Origin: a virus
Length of the DNA stretch: 20,464 nucleotides
Virus record (IMG/VR): IMGVR_UViG_3300049629_000066
Coordinates: 1-20,464 of that record
Strand: one strand, 5' to 3'
A program made the position numbers and the translations under genes. The notes under the pieces are model-generated. The model was not told the origin of the DNA, searched no databases, and saw only the letters and a list, made by a program, of their open reading frames with translations. Below, one piece after another: positions 1 through 9,003 of this stretch (positions are counted from its first letter, which is position 1; each line of letters begins with the position of its first letter).

Positions 1-2
1 AA

Positions 3-341
3 CAAGTTTGGCACAAGGTTGAGTCAAGAGGGAAAACGGGCATAGAACAAGTGACAGCGGTGGGTTTCGGTGTTACACTTGTTCGCAGAGCGGTTTTCGA
101 TACATTGCCTCGTCCGTGGCACGACATTATCTGGACGGATTTTGGCAATGTTATCGGGGAAGACGTCACGTTTTGCGTGCGGTGCATGGAAAACGACATT
201 CCCGTGTTTGTTGACCACGATCTGTCCATGATGATCGGACACACTGGGGCGCGGACATTTGGATGGGATGACGTAAAATATGGCACTAGCAACGTACAGC
301 GACCTAAAAACCAGCGTCGCAAACTATCTCGCAAGAAGTGA
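3..341 (+). CDS. Glycosyltransferase-like protein, C-terminal part (5' end outside window)
   Basis: The reading frame is open through the left edge, so only the C-terminal ~112 residues are seen. An internal GTG at 51 is possible but need not be the start. The visible part has the pattern W-x-D-F-x-N-V-I-G-E-D-V-T-F-C-x-R followed by I-P-V-F-V-D-H-D-L-S-M-M-I-G-H-x-G. The GED-x-x-F-C-x-R and late IGH-x-G motifs recur in GT-A-fold (family 2-like) proteins encoded near phage head genes. The role would be transfer of a sugar to a virion or host surface component, but the donor-binding N-terminus is missing and no substrate can be named. The end overlaps the adaptor gene by 62 bases. The basic tail (PKNQRRKLSRKK) lies wholly in this overlap. 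Family call is moderate. Confidence 0.5.
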   Translation, partial: QVWHKVESRGKTGIEQVTAVGFGVTLVRRAVFDTLPRPWHDIIWTDFGNVIGEDVTFCVRCMENDIPVFVDHDLSMMIGHTGARTFGWDDVKYGTSNVQRPKNQRRKLSRKK

Positions 342-900
342 CCTGACCAGTCAGATTCCTGACTTTATCCAGTTTGCTGAGATTCGCCTGCGCCGTGAGC
401 TACGCATCCGGCAAATGCTACTGTCGACCACGCTAACCACGACTGGCGGCACATCAACGGTCAATCTTCCGAGCGACTTTCTTGAACTCAAGAACATCTA
501 TATCGATGGCGATCCTACTTGGACGCTGACTTATCTAACACCGTCTACTCTTGAGCGCAACGGTCGTACATACGAACAGAACAAGCCAAACTACTACACG
601 ATTCTGTCGAGTACGATTAAGTTTGGTGCCACGCCTGACACGACCTACTCTGTGCCTCTTCTGTACTACGCTGCGCCTGCGTTTCTGAGTGACAGCAATA
701 CGTCTAACGTCTTTCTTGCTAACTGCCCTGACCTTCTGTTGTATGGAAGTCTTGCAGAGGCCGAGCCGTATCTGATGAATGATGCTCGTCTTGCGACTTG
801 GCAGGCGATGTATGACCGTGGTCTGTTGGGTCTGCGCGAGTCGGATGATCGGGGTGAGTTCAGTGCTTCTCCGCTAACGATGTCGGTGACTGCGCGATGA
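280..900 (+). CDS. Head-to-tail adaptor protein (SU10/gp4-type)
   Basis: This 206-residue protein begins MALATYSDLKTSVANYL and continues with an amphipathic region ending IPDFIQFAEIRLRRELRIR. That N-terminal helix pattern is typical of phage adaptor proteins that form the dodecameric ring under the portal (SU10 adaptor family, functionally like P22 gp4 or T7 gp11). A beta-rich middle contains NLPSDFLELKNIYIDG, and the C-terminal helices include PDLLLYGSLAEAEPYLM, also characteristic. The next gene encodes the tail nozzle, the expected partner. The stop codon overlaps the next start (ATGA at 897-900), suggesting translational coupling. No strong Shine-Dalgarno sequence precedes the start, which lies inside the preceding gene. 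Length fits the family. Confidence 0.8.
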   Translation: MALATYSDLKTSVANYLARSDLTSQIPDFIQFAEIRLRRELRIRQMLLSTTLTTTGGTSTVNLPSDFLELKNIYIDGDPTWTLTYLTPSTLERNGRTYEQNKPNYYTILSSTIKFGATPDTTYSVPLLYYAAPAFLSDSNTSNVFLANCPDLLLYGSLAEAEPYLMNDARLATWQAMYDRGLLGLRESDDRGEFSASPLTMSVTAR

Positions 901-2315
901 AGATTCTGTTCGATCAGTGGACGCCTGATAGACCTGGGGTTGCTTCTAACCTCTCAGAGGCTAAGAACGTCATTCCGACAAATGTCGGTTATCTACCATT
1001 GGAAGAAGCAGAAGACATCAGTAACGCAGCAGATCAAAATTTGTATGTATCAATACCTGTAAAGTTTGCTGGTACGCAATATTTATTTGCTGCTGGTTCA
1101 ACGAAATTATACTTATTCAATGACACGACAATTAACCTCGATAACAGGTCGAGGATTGTCTCTGCATATACGTCAACAGACTTTTGGGATCATGCTTTAT
1201 TCGGCAATGTGCTGATAATGTCAAACGGCAAGGACATTCTCCAAGGGTTTACTCTTGGATCATCTGCTGCTTTCAACAACCTAGACGCTGCTGCGCCTGC
1301 TGCTAAGTACGTGACGGTTGTGCGTGACTTTGTTGTGGCTGCTGGCACCACAGCAGATCCAAATAAAGTCTTTTGGTCTGATGTAAACGACGAGACGAAC
1401 TGGACGCCTGGTACAGGTTCTCAGTCTGATAGCCAGTTCATTCCCGATGGTGGCGACATCATGGGGATTACAGGCGGTGAGTTTGGCATTGTCTTGCTAG
1501 AGCGCAGCATTTACCGCATGACGTATATCGGTGCGCCCCTGTACTTCCAGTTCGACAACATAACTCGTAGTCTTGGCTGCATGAGTCGCGGTAGCATTGT
1601 GCAGTCTGGTGGCTTTACGTACTTCTTGTCTGATGACGGGTTTTATGTATGCGATGGGCAGACTGTCAAACCGATTGGGAATGATCGGGTAGACAAGTGG
1701 TTTTTTGATAACGTAGCGCCTACGGTTCTTCAGAATATCTCTGCTGCGATTGACCCGGTTAACAAAGTCGTGATCTGGGGTTTCGAGAATACCTTTGCTC
1801 AGACATACTTGCTCATTTACAACTGGGCAGCAGATAAGTGGTCGTATGCTCAAACAACAGCGGATTACGTTTCAACGCTTGCAAGCGTTCCGGTATCAGT
1901 TGAAGGGCTTGATCTGTATTCTGCCTCACTTGACGCACTTCCAGCCTCACTCGATTCACGCCTGTGGGCTGGTGGTCAGATTGTTCTCGGTGGTGTCAGG
2001 GACGCAAAGATTGTCACGTTCAGCGGTACACCGTTGACTGCCGTTCTTACGACAGGTGACATAGAACAACCTGTTAATACAATGTTGAGGCTTGCGAGGC
2101 CACTCATTGCGAATGGTTCTGCAACGGTATCTGTCGCTAGTAGGTTTAGGTTGGATGGTGATTTGAACTACTCAACCGCTGTTGCTGCATCGAGTGAGAA
2201 CAGAATTCCACTGCGTTCTGTTGGTCGTTACCATCGAATTTCGTTGACGCCGACAGGCAACTGGACAAACGCAACTGGTGTAGAGGTTGAGATAGTCCCA
2301 GCAGGGGGTCGGTGA
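897..2315 (+). CDS. Tail nozzle / packaged-DNA stabilisation protein (gp10-like)
   Basis: The 472-residue protein has a beta-propeller-like composition with repeated short beta segments, including VWSD/FWSDVNDETNWTPG, DGGDIMGITGG, IVLLERSIYRMTYIG and GSIVQSGGFTYFLSDDGFYVCDG. This set is what I know from phage stabilisation/nozzle proteins (P22 gp10, functionally T7 gp12). These form a hexameric ring below the adaptor and close the channel on packaged DNA. P22 gp10 has the same length (472), and the position immediately after the adaptor matches P22 order (4-10). The start is the ATG overlapping the adaptor stop. The end overlaps the next gene as TGATG. The protein is a virion component and should be expressed late. 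Confidence 0.8.
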   Translation: MKILFDQWTPDRPGVASNLSEAKNVIPTNVGYLPLEEAEDISNAADQNLYVSIPVKFAGTQYLFAAGSTKLYLFNDTTINLDNRSRIVSAYTSTDFWDHALFGNVLIMSNGKDILQGFTLGSSAAFNNLDAAAPAAKYVTVVRDFVVAAGTTADPNKVFWSDVNDETNWTPGTGSQSDSQFIPDGGDIMGITGGEFGIVLLERSIYRMTYIGAPLYFQFDNITRSLGCMSRGSIVQSGGFTYFLSDDGFYVCDGQTVKPIGNDRVDKWFFDNVAPTVLQNISAAIDPVNKVVIWGFENTFAQTYLLIYNWAADKWSYAQTTADYVSTLASVPVSVEGLDLYSASLDALPASLDSRLWAGGQIVLGGVRDAKIVTFSGTPLTAVLTTGDIEQPVNTMLRLARPLIANGSATVSVASRFRLDGDLNYSTAVAASSENRIPLRSVGRYHRISLTPTGNWTNATGVEVEIVPAGGR

Positions 2316-3094
2316 TGTTTCGCAGACTACCTCAGCAGGGTGGTACACCTCGGGACATTGCAGAGATCGTCAATCGGACTCTCGACGGTAAGATCAATTC
2401 TGTAGGCACCATTACTCTTGCTACGGGTGGCGCTTCTACAACCACTCTGTATGATCCCAGAATCAGCGAGGAAAGCATTATTCTGTTTGTAGCTGCCTCT
2501 GCTGCTGCCAACACAGATAACGTGCCATTTGGGGCTTTTCAAGACACCACAGACCAGTCTGCTGCAAGCACCACAACTGCTTATGCGATCACACTAGACA
2601 CGACAGACTTCAGCAACGGTGTAAGTGTTGTTAGCAACTCGCGCATCACGTTTGCAACGGGTGGCATTTATAACATCCAGTTCTCGATCCAGTTTGCTAA
2701 CGATGACGTTCAAATTCAAGATGTTGATGTGTGGTTTAGAAAAAACGGTACAGACATTGCTGGGTCTAACTCGAAGTTCTCGGTTCCCAATAAGCATGGA
2801 TCTATTAAAGGACACTTGATTGCATCATTGAACTTTTACACTCAAGTCGTTGCTGGCGACTACGTTGAAATAATGTGGGCAACGACTAACACTGCTGTGA
2901 TTCTTGAACAGCTTCCTACCCAGACAAGCCCGACTCGGCCATCTACTCCAAGTGTGATTGTCACTGCTAACAAGGTAGACGAGTCATCAACCTCGGATGT
3001 GTACGCATCGAACCAGATTCAGGGTCAATGCACCGTCAACCATTTTGCTAACTCAACTGCTAACAAAACCTACAAATATGTCGTCCTGGGCTAA
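2315..3094 (+). CDS. Virion jelly-roll protein (C1q/TNF-like insert), needle position
   Basis: I start this 259-residue protein at the ATG at 2315, six bases after a GGGGG ribosome-binding stretch. A GTG one codon upstream is less well placed. The first ~70 residues (RDIAEIVNRTLDGKINSVG, then TITLATGGASTTTLYD) and the last ~30 (CTVNHFANSTANKTYKYVVLG) together resemble a short phage virion family of about 110-130 residues. Between them sits a domain of roughly 145 residues with FQDTTDQ, VSVVSNSRITFATGGIYNIQFS, VWFRKNG and GDYVEIMW, a pattern of C1q/TNF-like jelly rolls in phage tail proteins. P22 places its needle gene (26) here, and Sf6-type needle knobs have a TNF-like fold. No long coiled coil is visible, so needle function is inference. 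It could instead be a decoration or fibre protein. Confidence 0.6.
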   Translation: MFRRLPQQGGTPRDIAEIVNRTLDGKINSVGTITLATGGASTTTLYDPRISEESIILFVAASAAANTDNVPFGAFQDTTDQSAASTTTAYAITLDTTDFSNGVSVVSNSRITFATGGIYNIQFSIQFANDDVQIQDVDVWFRKNGTDIAGSNSKFSVPNKHGSIKGHLIASLNFYTQVVAGDYVEIMWATTNTAVILEQLPTQTSPTRPSTPSVIVTANKVDESSTSDVYASNQIQGQCTVNHFANSTANKTYKYVVLG

Positions 3095-3473
3095 AACATA
3101 CGTACAACCTGAACAGCTTGCTTCTGTATGGGAGTGGGTGCGTCCTAAACTTGTTGAGATCGCGCAAGTATCGCCGGAACCTTGGTTGCCGGAAGATGTC
3201 TACGTTGAATGTAAGGAGCGCCGTGCAGCATTGTGGCTGGCTGTAGAAGATGGTAAGCCTGTAGCGTTTGCTGTCATGCAGCCAGAGCGGACTGCAATGC
3301 ACTTGTGGGCTGGCTGGGCAGAGTGGAATCTGGACGGTGCTATGGAGCTTGCCAAGCAGATTGCAAAAGAGTCTGGTGCTAAGAAACTAACCTTTTCATC
3401 ATTACGTCCTGGCTGGGAGCAGGTAGCTCCTGAGCAGGGTTTTAAGCCCGTCAAGTGGGCAGCAGAGGTGTGA
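3078..3473 (+). CDS. GNAT-fold-like small phage protein
   Basis: The likely start is ATG 3078 (MSSWAKTYVQPEQLASVWEW), giving 131 residues and a 17-base overlap with the previous gene. The frame extends further upstream only in the shadow of that gene. The pattern LWLAVEDGKPVAFAVMQPE, then a helix (DGAMELAKQIAKESGAKKL) and a terminal PGWEQVAPEQGFKPVKW recalls a degenerate GNAT acetyltransferase fold. T7 gp13, encoded just before the T7 internal proteins, is also GNAT-like, and P22 has a small accessory gene (14) at this place. A role in assembling or loading ejection proteins is therefore plausible. No acetyl-CoA-binding motif is convincing, and enzymatic activity should not be assumed. Confidence 0.5.
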   Translation: MSSWAKTYVQPEQLASVWEWVRPKLVEIAQVSPEPWLPEDVYVECKERRAALWLAVEDGKPVAFAVMQPERTAMHLWAGWAEWNLDGAMELAKQIAKESGAKKLTFSSLRPGWEQVAPEQGFKPVKWAAEV

Positions 3474-3474
3474 C

Positions 3475-4332
3475 ATGAGTGGCCCATCTTCATCTACCGT
3501 TACGTCCGCGCCTGGAGCGCTTACCCCATCTGGTGGGGCATCAAACCTTTACCAGCTTGCCGCTAATCGACTAGAAACTTTGTATGGCGAGGGTGATCCT
3601 GGGGTGTATCAAGGTGATCGATATGTTAAGCCAAGTGCAGAAACAAAAGCTGCACTTCTCAGTGCATACAACACTGCCACTGGCACTAACAAACTTCTGA
3701 CAGAAGCTGTTTCGCAGCAAGAAAAAACGATTGGCGGTGACTATCTAGGCTTGAACCCGTTTTTCACCGGGGCGTTTGCTGCGGCCAAAACGCCTATAGA
3801 GGAAGCATTTCAACAACAAATTCAGAACATCACCTCACAAGCCTCGCGTGCTGGTAGATATGGATCTGGTGCAGCGCAACAGCTTCAGGAACGTGCTGCA
3901 ACTGGGTTAGCGAGGGAACTTTCCAACATCGGTGGAACTTTGGCGTTTAGAGGTTACGAGTCTGAGCGTGGGCGTCAAGAAGCTGCATCTGCCCTTGCTC
4001 CTTCGTTGTCTCAAGCTAGGTATGCCGATGCAGAAAAAGCGTTGCGAGTCGGTCAGATTCAAGAAGGCTACACTCAAGCTGAAAACCTTGGGAAAATGCA
4101 GAAATTCCAAGAAGAAGAGATGGCACCGTATATACGGCTACAGACCTTCCTATCAGGTATGTCTGGTATCCCAACAGGTCAGACCGTATCGACTGAGTAC
4201 ACATCAGATCCAACCTTGCAGTCTCTTGGTGCTGCACTAGCTGGCGGTGCTGTGTTGGGGTCGGATGGCAGTCTGAACATCCCTGCTGCTGTTGCGTCTG
4301 GTCTGCTGACGTATCTTGGCATTAAGAAGTAG
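3475..4332 (+). CDS. Putative DNA-ejection / internal virion protein 1
   Basis: This 285-residue protein starts at ATG 3475, preceded by GAGGTG. It is alanine-, glutamine- and serine-rich. The central segment includes ITSQASRAGRYGSGAAQQL and SNIGGTLAFRGYESERGRQ, followed by a helical region rich in Tyr-Ala-Asp-Ala repeats. This arrangement is common in phage proteins annotated as DNA transfer or ejection proteins. The C-terminus carries an Ala/Gly-rich stretch (LGAALAGGAVLG) and ends LLTYLGIKK, compatible with membrane insertion. Position and size correspond to P22 gp7 (229 residues), the first of three ejection proteins. The expected role is release from the capsid with the DNA to help form a conduit through the host envelope. 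The assignment rests on synteny and composition. Confidence 0.5.
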   Translation: MSGPSSSTVTSAPGALTPSGGASNLYQLAANRLETLYGEGDPGVYQGDRYVKPSAETKAALLSAYNTATGTNKLLTEAVSQQEKTIGGDYLGLNPFFTGAFAAAKTPIEEAFQQQIQNITSQASRAGRYGSGAAQQLQERAATGLARELSNIGGTLAFRGYESERGRQEAASALAPSLSQARYADAEKALRVGQIQEGYTQAENLGKMQKFQEEEMAPYIRLQTFLSGMSGIPTGQTVSTEYTSDPTLQSLGAALAGGAVLGSDGSLNIPAAVASGLLTYLGIKK

Positions 4333-4340
4333 GTGACATC

Positions 4341-5867
4341 ATGGCCGTATCAGCGTCACAACTGCAAGAACTGCTAAAAGAAGCGTTTCCGTCTGACCCA
4401 GCGCAAATGCAGGTGACGGACATCATGGTTCCGTCAGGTCGAATTAGATATGTCGACGAAATCATTGGTCAAGGTGAAAGTGGGCCTATGTATGGTTCTC
4501 GTCCAGAACCTGAGATGGTTTTGGGTGGATACTACAGCCCTGCTCTAGGTCGGCAACTTACTGCCGCAGAGACGCAACACTTAATACCAATCCAATCCTA
4601 TGTAGACGGCTATGGACAGGTAACGACAGGGCTTGTTTATCCTGGTGAAAAAGCAATCAAACTTTTCAATGAGCTTGGGTACACAGGCTCGCAGATGTCT
4701 GGACAGGCTACACCAGGTGGGTTTGAGGTATACCCACTTCCGGGGACTATCCCTACAGACCAAGGTGATCGTACAAATATCGCTATTAGTTATGGTGCAA
4801 GCGGTGCGCCTGAAGCTCGTGCATATCAATCGTCTACGCTTACAGGGAGTGCGAGTTTAGACAAGATTGTTGACCAACTCGCTAAAACAGCAAACGCAGC
4901 GCTTTTAACATACGTAGGTGGTTTAGCGCTTGGCCCTGCTGGTGCTGGGTTATTGGCAAACCCTGCTCTAGCTGGTGCCGCAGCTGGAGTAGGTCAAGCT
5001 GCTATAAAAGGTGGTGATACTAGAGATCTTTTAATAAGCGGGTTAGGTGGTGCGTTGATGGCACCTGGCGCTGATGCTGCCGCAGTTGCTGCAAGCGATC
5101 TTGCTGCGATAGAGGCGTCTATGGGGACGCCTAGCCTCTTAGGGTCGTCTAACATCCTAGATTCTATCAATCAGGCTGGAATCTACACGCCTGGGGTAGA
5201 ACCTAGCCTTTCAATGACTCCACCTCCTGTTATCAGCGAGCCTGTATTGGTTCCTGGTGATACTGCTCTAACAGGAACTCTTGCCCAGCCTCCGCTTACT
5301 GTTGAGAACATTGCCGGTCAGTTGACGCCAGAAGCACAGGCGCTCATGTTAAGCCCTACGCTACCTGTTACGCCTCTAGTTGTTGAAACTCCTGCTGGCG
5401 TGTTATCGCCTGACACAGCAAACATTATTAACACGACCGCTGTTGAAGGGTCGATGACTCCTGTTACCACTGGCGATCCGACAAAAGCGGCGCTGTATAG
5501 CAATGAAGGATATGGGCCTCTTTCAGACCTAACGGTAACTGGAGCGCCTATTACATCGTCTCCAATCACATCACTTGGCCCTGCTGCTACACTTAAAGAC
5601 GTTACTGACTATCTGACTGGTGGGGCATTTGCTGGAAATGTAACTGATGCGCTAAAAGAAGCATTCAAAGCTGCAACAGGTAGCGGTCAACAGCAAGGTA
5701 GCGGTTCTAATTTTCTTGGGCCTATCATCGGCGGTCTGTTGTCACGATCTCCAACAGCAGCGCCTTCCGCATCTGTTACGCCTGGTAGACCCGTAGACAT
5801 TACCAGCCCCATTCAGTCATTACTCGCACCTAAACTCGTTCAACAGCGCCCAGTAACGCTGCTGTGA
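4341..5867 (+). CDS. Putative DNA-ejection / internal virion protein 2
   Basis: The 508-residue product starts at ATG 4341, six bases after AGGTGA. A tyrosine- and glycine-rich N-terminal part (GGYYSPALGRQLTAAETQ) is followed at about residues 185-245 by a strongly hydrophobic Ala/Gly segment (VGGLALGPAGAGLLANPALA). This could insert in a membrane after ejection. The remaining half is low-complexity, rich in Pro, Thr, Val and Ala, and ends with a short conserved-looking tail. Size and place match P22 gp20 (471 residues). No enzymatic motif was seen. Acting as an ejectosome subunit is inference from position, hydrophobicity and neighbours. Confidence 0.5.
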   Translation: MAVSASQLQELLKEAFPSDPAQMQVTDIMVPSGRIRYVDEIIGQGESGPMYGSRPEPEMVLGGYYSPALGRQLTAAETQHLIPIQSYVDGYGQVTTGLVYPGEKAIKLFNELGYTGSQMSGQATPGGFEVYPLPGTIPTDQGDRTNIAISYGASGAPEARAYQSSTLTGSASLDKIVDQLAKTANAALLTYVGGLALGPAGAGLLANPALAGAAAGVGQAAIKGGDTRDLLISGLGGALMAPGADAAAVAASDLAAIEASMGTPSLLGSSNILDSINQAGIYTPGVEPSLSMTPPPVISEPVLVPGDTALTGTLAQPPLTVENIAGQLTPEAQALMLSPTLPVTPLVVETPAGVLSPDTANIINTTAVEGSMTPVTTGDPTKAALYSNEGYGPLSDLTVTGAPITSSPITSLGPAATLKDVTDYLTGGAFAGNVTDALKEAFKAATGSGQQQGSGSNFLGPIIGGLLSRSPTAAPSASVTPGRPVDITSPIQSLLAPKLVQQRPVTLL

Positions 5868-5875
5868 GGTGAATC

Positions 5876-7048
5876 ATGGATATTGCATCTCTGTTGTTTC
5901 CGCAAGCACCCTCTTACGCATCTGGTCTGTTGGGTGAGGAAGAGGCTAAACGTCTACAGGGTCAGGCTAGGCAAGCAGGTCTGTTGAACCTCGGTCTAGG
6001 TCTGTTGGCTGCTGGTGGGCCTGCTGCTGTACGTCCTGGTTTGGGACAAGGGTTGATACAAGGTCTATCTGCTGGCCAGCAGGCATACCAGAACGTATAT
6101 AGCCAGCGTCTGCAAGAGATGGAGATGGCTCGCAAGATTGCAGAGCAGCGCCAACAGCAGCAAATGCAGCAGATGATGCAGCAACTTGCGCCTAAAGCAT
6201 TGTCAGGCGACCCAGAGGCTATGAGTCAGCTTGCTCAGTTCTTGCCGCCGGAACAGTTGTCAAAATTCACAACCGCAGCTAAAACAGCTCAGGAAATGCG
6301 TACTCCTGCTAAGCCAGAGTACAGAGAGGTTGGTGGTGCGTTGTATGAGATGGTGCCTGGTCAACCTCCAAAGCCTGTAGTTAGCCCAACGGGGAAACTA
6401 AGTGGCGACTTTGCAAACGTAGCGATGGGGTTGTATGGAACTTCAAACGTTTCAGAATTGCCACCAGACGCTTTCCAAAACATCCAGCGCGAAATCTTAA
6501 AATTCAAAGAAGCAGGTCGAATGATTATTGACATGACTTCTGGAGAAAAAGGCTTTAAGAATGAGATGGATCTGCGAAAAGAGTGGACTGGATCTCCTGA
6601 GTACAAAGCCTACGTTGACATGAAGTCTGCGTGGGATTCTGTGCAAACTGGGCTTCAACAAAACACGCCAATTGGTGATGTCGCAGCAGCCACAAAAATT
6701 ATGAAACTGCTAGACCCTGGTTCGGTCGTGCGTGAGTCTGAGCTTGCAATCGCAATGCAGGCAACCGGAGCAATGGATCGGCTTGCCAATTACGCAAGTA
6801 GCATTATGAAAGGGACAAAGCTGACAGGGGCGCAGAAAGAAGAGTTCGGACAATTAGCAGATCAACTTTATAACGCATCAGCGCAGGTCTACAATAACAA
6901 GCGAGAAGAGTATGTCTCGATAGCAGAAGATTTTAAGCTGAACCCTCAGCGCATTGCTGGCAAACCTGCTCAGGTTCGACAGGGCAAAACTCCTGCAAAT
7001 CTCGCAGATATGGCTCGTGAAGAATTGAAACGTCGCGGGAGGCAATGA
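5876..7048 (+). CDS. Putative internal virion protein 3, Gln-rich coiled coil
   Basis: This 390-residue protein starts at ATG 5876 after GAGGTGA. The N-terminus (MDIASLLFPQAPSYASGLL) leads to an Ala/Gly/Leu-rich stretch (LLNLGLGLLAAGGPAAV) and then to GLIQGLSAGQQAYQNVYSQ. At about residues 85-115 comes a glutamine- and methionine-rich helix predicted as coiled coil. The C-terminal half is charged and helical (DPGSVVRESELAIAMQATG, AQVYNNKREEYVSIAEDF). The DPGSVVRESE motif is frequent in phage virion proteins next to ejection genes. P22 has three ejection proteins, so this would be an extra fourth component. Its stop overlaps the next start region (ATGATG). Confidence 0.5.
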   Translation: MDIASLLFPQAPSYASGLLGEEEAKRLQGQARQAGLLNLGLGLLAAGGPAAVRPGLGQGLIQGLSAGQQAYQNVYSQRLQEMEMARKIAEQRQQQQMQQMMQQLAPKALSGDPEAMSQLAQFLPPEQLSKFTTAAKTAQEMRTPAKPEYREVGGALYEMVPGQPPKPVVSPTGKLSGDFANVAMGLYGTSNVSELPPDAFQNIQREILKFKEAGRMIIDMTSGEKGFKNEMDLRKEWTGSPEYKAYVDMKSAWDSVQTGLQQNTPIGDVAAATKIMKLLDPGSVVRESELAIAMQATGAMDRLANYASSIMKGTKLTGAQKEEFGQLADQLYNASAQVYNNKREEYVSIAEDFKLNPQRIAGKPAQVRQGKTPANLADMAREELKRRGRQ

Positions 7049-9000
7049 TGGACTTGTCTAAACTATCAGATGCCGATTTAGAGGCTATTGCAGCCGGTAG
7101 AATCAAAGATGTGTCGACGGAAGGTCTACGCATCATTACCGGCCAGAAAACGCCCCTAGAAGCCGCTGGACGCGCTGTAACCGAGACAGCAAAGAGTGTG
7201 GCTGAGGCTGTCACCCCTGAGCGCCCTCAAGAACTCATGCAGCAGATTGGCAGGCAAGTCGGTCTGACTGGTCGCGCTGCTGTTACAGGTACTCTCGGCC
7301 TGCCGACGATGGCTTCCGATGCGCTGATTTCTCTTATCAATAAGATTGGTGGTCAGAACATCCAATTGCCATCTCAAGCGCAACAACAGTTATTGACTCA
7401 GGCTGGATTGCCTGAACCCGCTACCGCTCAAGAGCGTGTTGTGTCTGATATTGCTGGAGCAGGGTTCGGCGTGTTGGGTGGGTATGGTCTGGGTCGTGCG
7501 CTGCCAGGCTCTCTTGTAACTCCACCATCACCAACGCAAGCAATTGAGCGATTTGCACCGTCTGCTGCTGGTGGTCAGGCTGCCAAAGAACTGTTGACGC
7601 AATCACCGTCATTCCAGATTGGTAGTGGTGCTGCCGCTGCTACCGCTGCTGGGTTGGGTCGTGAGGAGGGTGCTGGGCCTATCGAGCAGATAGCATTAGG
7701 CATGGGTGCAGGCGTCCTAGCGCCTTCTGTAGGCTCTGCTGCTACCTTAGCTGCACAAAGGGCTGCAACTGGCGGTAGAGAGCTTGTAAGACCGTTTACC
7801 GAGTCTGGTAGGGAAGTGATCGTCGGAAACGTATTACGCCAACTTGCTCGTGAGCCTGAGACTGCGATTCAGCGAATGGAAGGCTATCAACCGCAGGTTC
7901 CTGGGTATCAGCCTACTACTGCTCAAGCCTCGCGTGACATTGGCCTAGCTGGTGCTGTTCCAATGGTGCGTGGTCTGGATGAAACCGGACGATTCCCTGC
8001 CCAACAAATCCAAGCGAATCAGGCTCGGATGGCTGTCCTTGATAGGCTTGCAAAAGATGAACAAGCGCTTGCCGCTGCTTTCGCAAAACGAGAAGAAGTA
8101 ACAGGCCCGCTGCGAGAAGCAGCATTTGATCGTTACACGGGGACTCCAGAAGATTTTGCTAGTCGCGTCCAATCGGTTAGGGATCAGATTGTGAGCGTGT
8201 TGCAGTCACCTGAAGGGAAGCGTCTTCCAGTCAAAGAAGCCATGACATTTGCGCTTCGGCAACTAGACGATGATGTTACCGACCCGAGGACGTTGTACGC
8301 AATCAAGCAGAACATTCAAGATGCTGCATTTGGAAAGTACGATAAAGAAAAGGGTGTGATGAAACTTGCAAAAGGTGAGTTGCAAGGCATCGCCAAAGCG
8401 ATTGACGATCAGATTGAACCTGTTGCTCCTGGTTACAAAGACTATCTCCGCAAATACTCTGCTGCCACAAAAGGCATTCAGAGCATGGAAGAAGCGCAAG
8501 CCTTTAGGACTACGGTGCAAGGCACTGCCCCGATTGTGCTTGATGAGTCAACGCAATACATGATTTCTCAACCTAGCTTTGTTCGTGCACTGCGTAATAT
8601 CGGAGATGACACAAAGTTATCAAAGACTCAGATTGCATTGTTGCAGCGTGTTGGGAAAGACTTGGACGAAGGAGCTATAACTCGTCTGACAGCAGAACCT
8701 GGGTCTAATACTTTCAAGAATATGTCGATTGCTAACTTTATTGGCGCGTCTATTGGCAAACAAATGTTCGGTGAAGTTCCTGCCGCTATGAGGCAAGGTG
8801 CGCTTGCTTTTAACTGGCTATTTTCAGGGCCAGACGACAAAATTAGAGAGATTATTGTTGATGCAATGCTTGATCCAAAGCTCGCTGCCAGGATGATGCG
8901 CCGAGCAAACAACGCAGAACTTATTCCGATCTCACAAGAACTTCAGCGTCGAGCAATGAGGCTAGGTTATGGATCGGTATTCGGATTGAACCCGGAGTAA
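7048..9000 (+). CDS. Putative large DNA-ejection / internal virion protein 4
   Basis: I choose ATG 7048 (650 residues) over ATG 7045 because the GGGAGG ribosome-binding sequence at 7037-7042 is correctly spaced only to 7048. It also makes a TGATG junction with the previous gene. The N-terminal ~100 residues contain DLSKLSDADLEAIAAGRI, a short motif repeatedly found at the start of large phage internal proteins. A hydrophobic Ala/Gly region follows at about residues 90-240, then an alpha-helical domain with many charged residues. The C-terminus includes FSGPDDKIREIIVDAMLDP and ends GYGSVFGLNPE. Size and place match P22 gp16 (609 residues), needed for DNA entry. I saw no peptidoglycan hydrolase motif. 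The role is inferred. Confidence 0.5.
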   Translation: MDLSKLSDADLEAIAAGRIKDVSTEGLRIITGQKTPLEAAGRAVTETAKSVAEAVTPERPQELMQQIGRQVGLTGRAAVTGTLGLPTMASDALISLINKIGGQNIQLPSQAQQQLLTQAGLPEPATAQERVVSDIAGAGFGVLGGYGLGRALPGSLVTPPSPTQAIERFAPSAAGGQAAKELLTQSPSFQIGSGAAAATAAGLGREEGAGPIEQIALGMGAGVLAPSVGSAATLAAQRAATGGRELVRPFTESGREVIVGNVLRQLAREPETAIQRMEGYQPQVPGYQPTTAQASRDIGLAGAVPMVRGLDETGRFPAQQIQANQARMAVLDRLAKDEQALAAAFAKREEVTGPLREAAFDRYTGTPEDFASRVQSVRDQIVSVLQSPEGKRLPVKEAMTFALRQLDDDVTDPRTLYAIKQNIQDAAFGKYDKEKGVMKLAKGELQGIAKAIDDQIEPVAPGYKDYLRKYSAATKGIQSMEEAQAFRTTVQGTAPIVLDESTQYMISQPSFVRALRNIGDDTKLSKTQIALLQRVGKDLDEGAITRLTAEPGSNTFKNMSIANFIGASIGKQMFGEVPAAMRQGALAFNWLFSGPDDKIREIIVDAMLDPKLAARMMRRANNAELIPISQELQRRAMRLGYGSVFGLNPE

Positions 9001-9003
9001 ATC

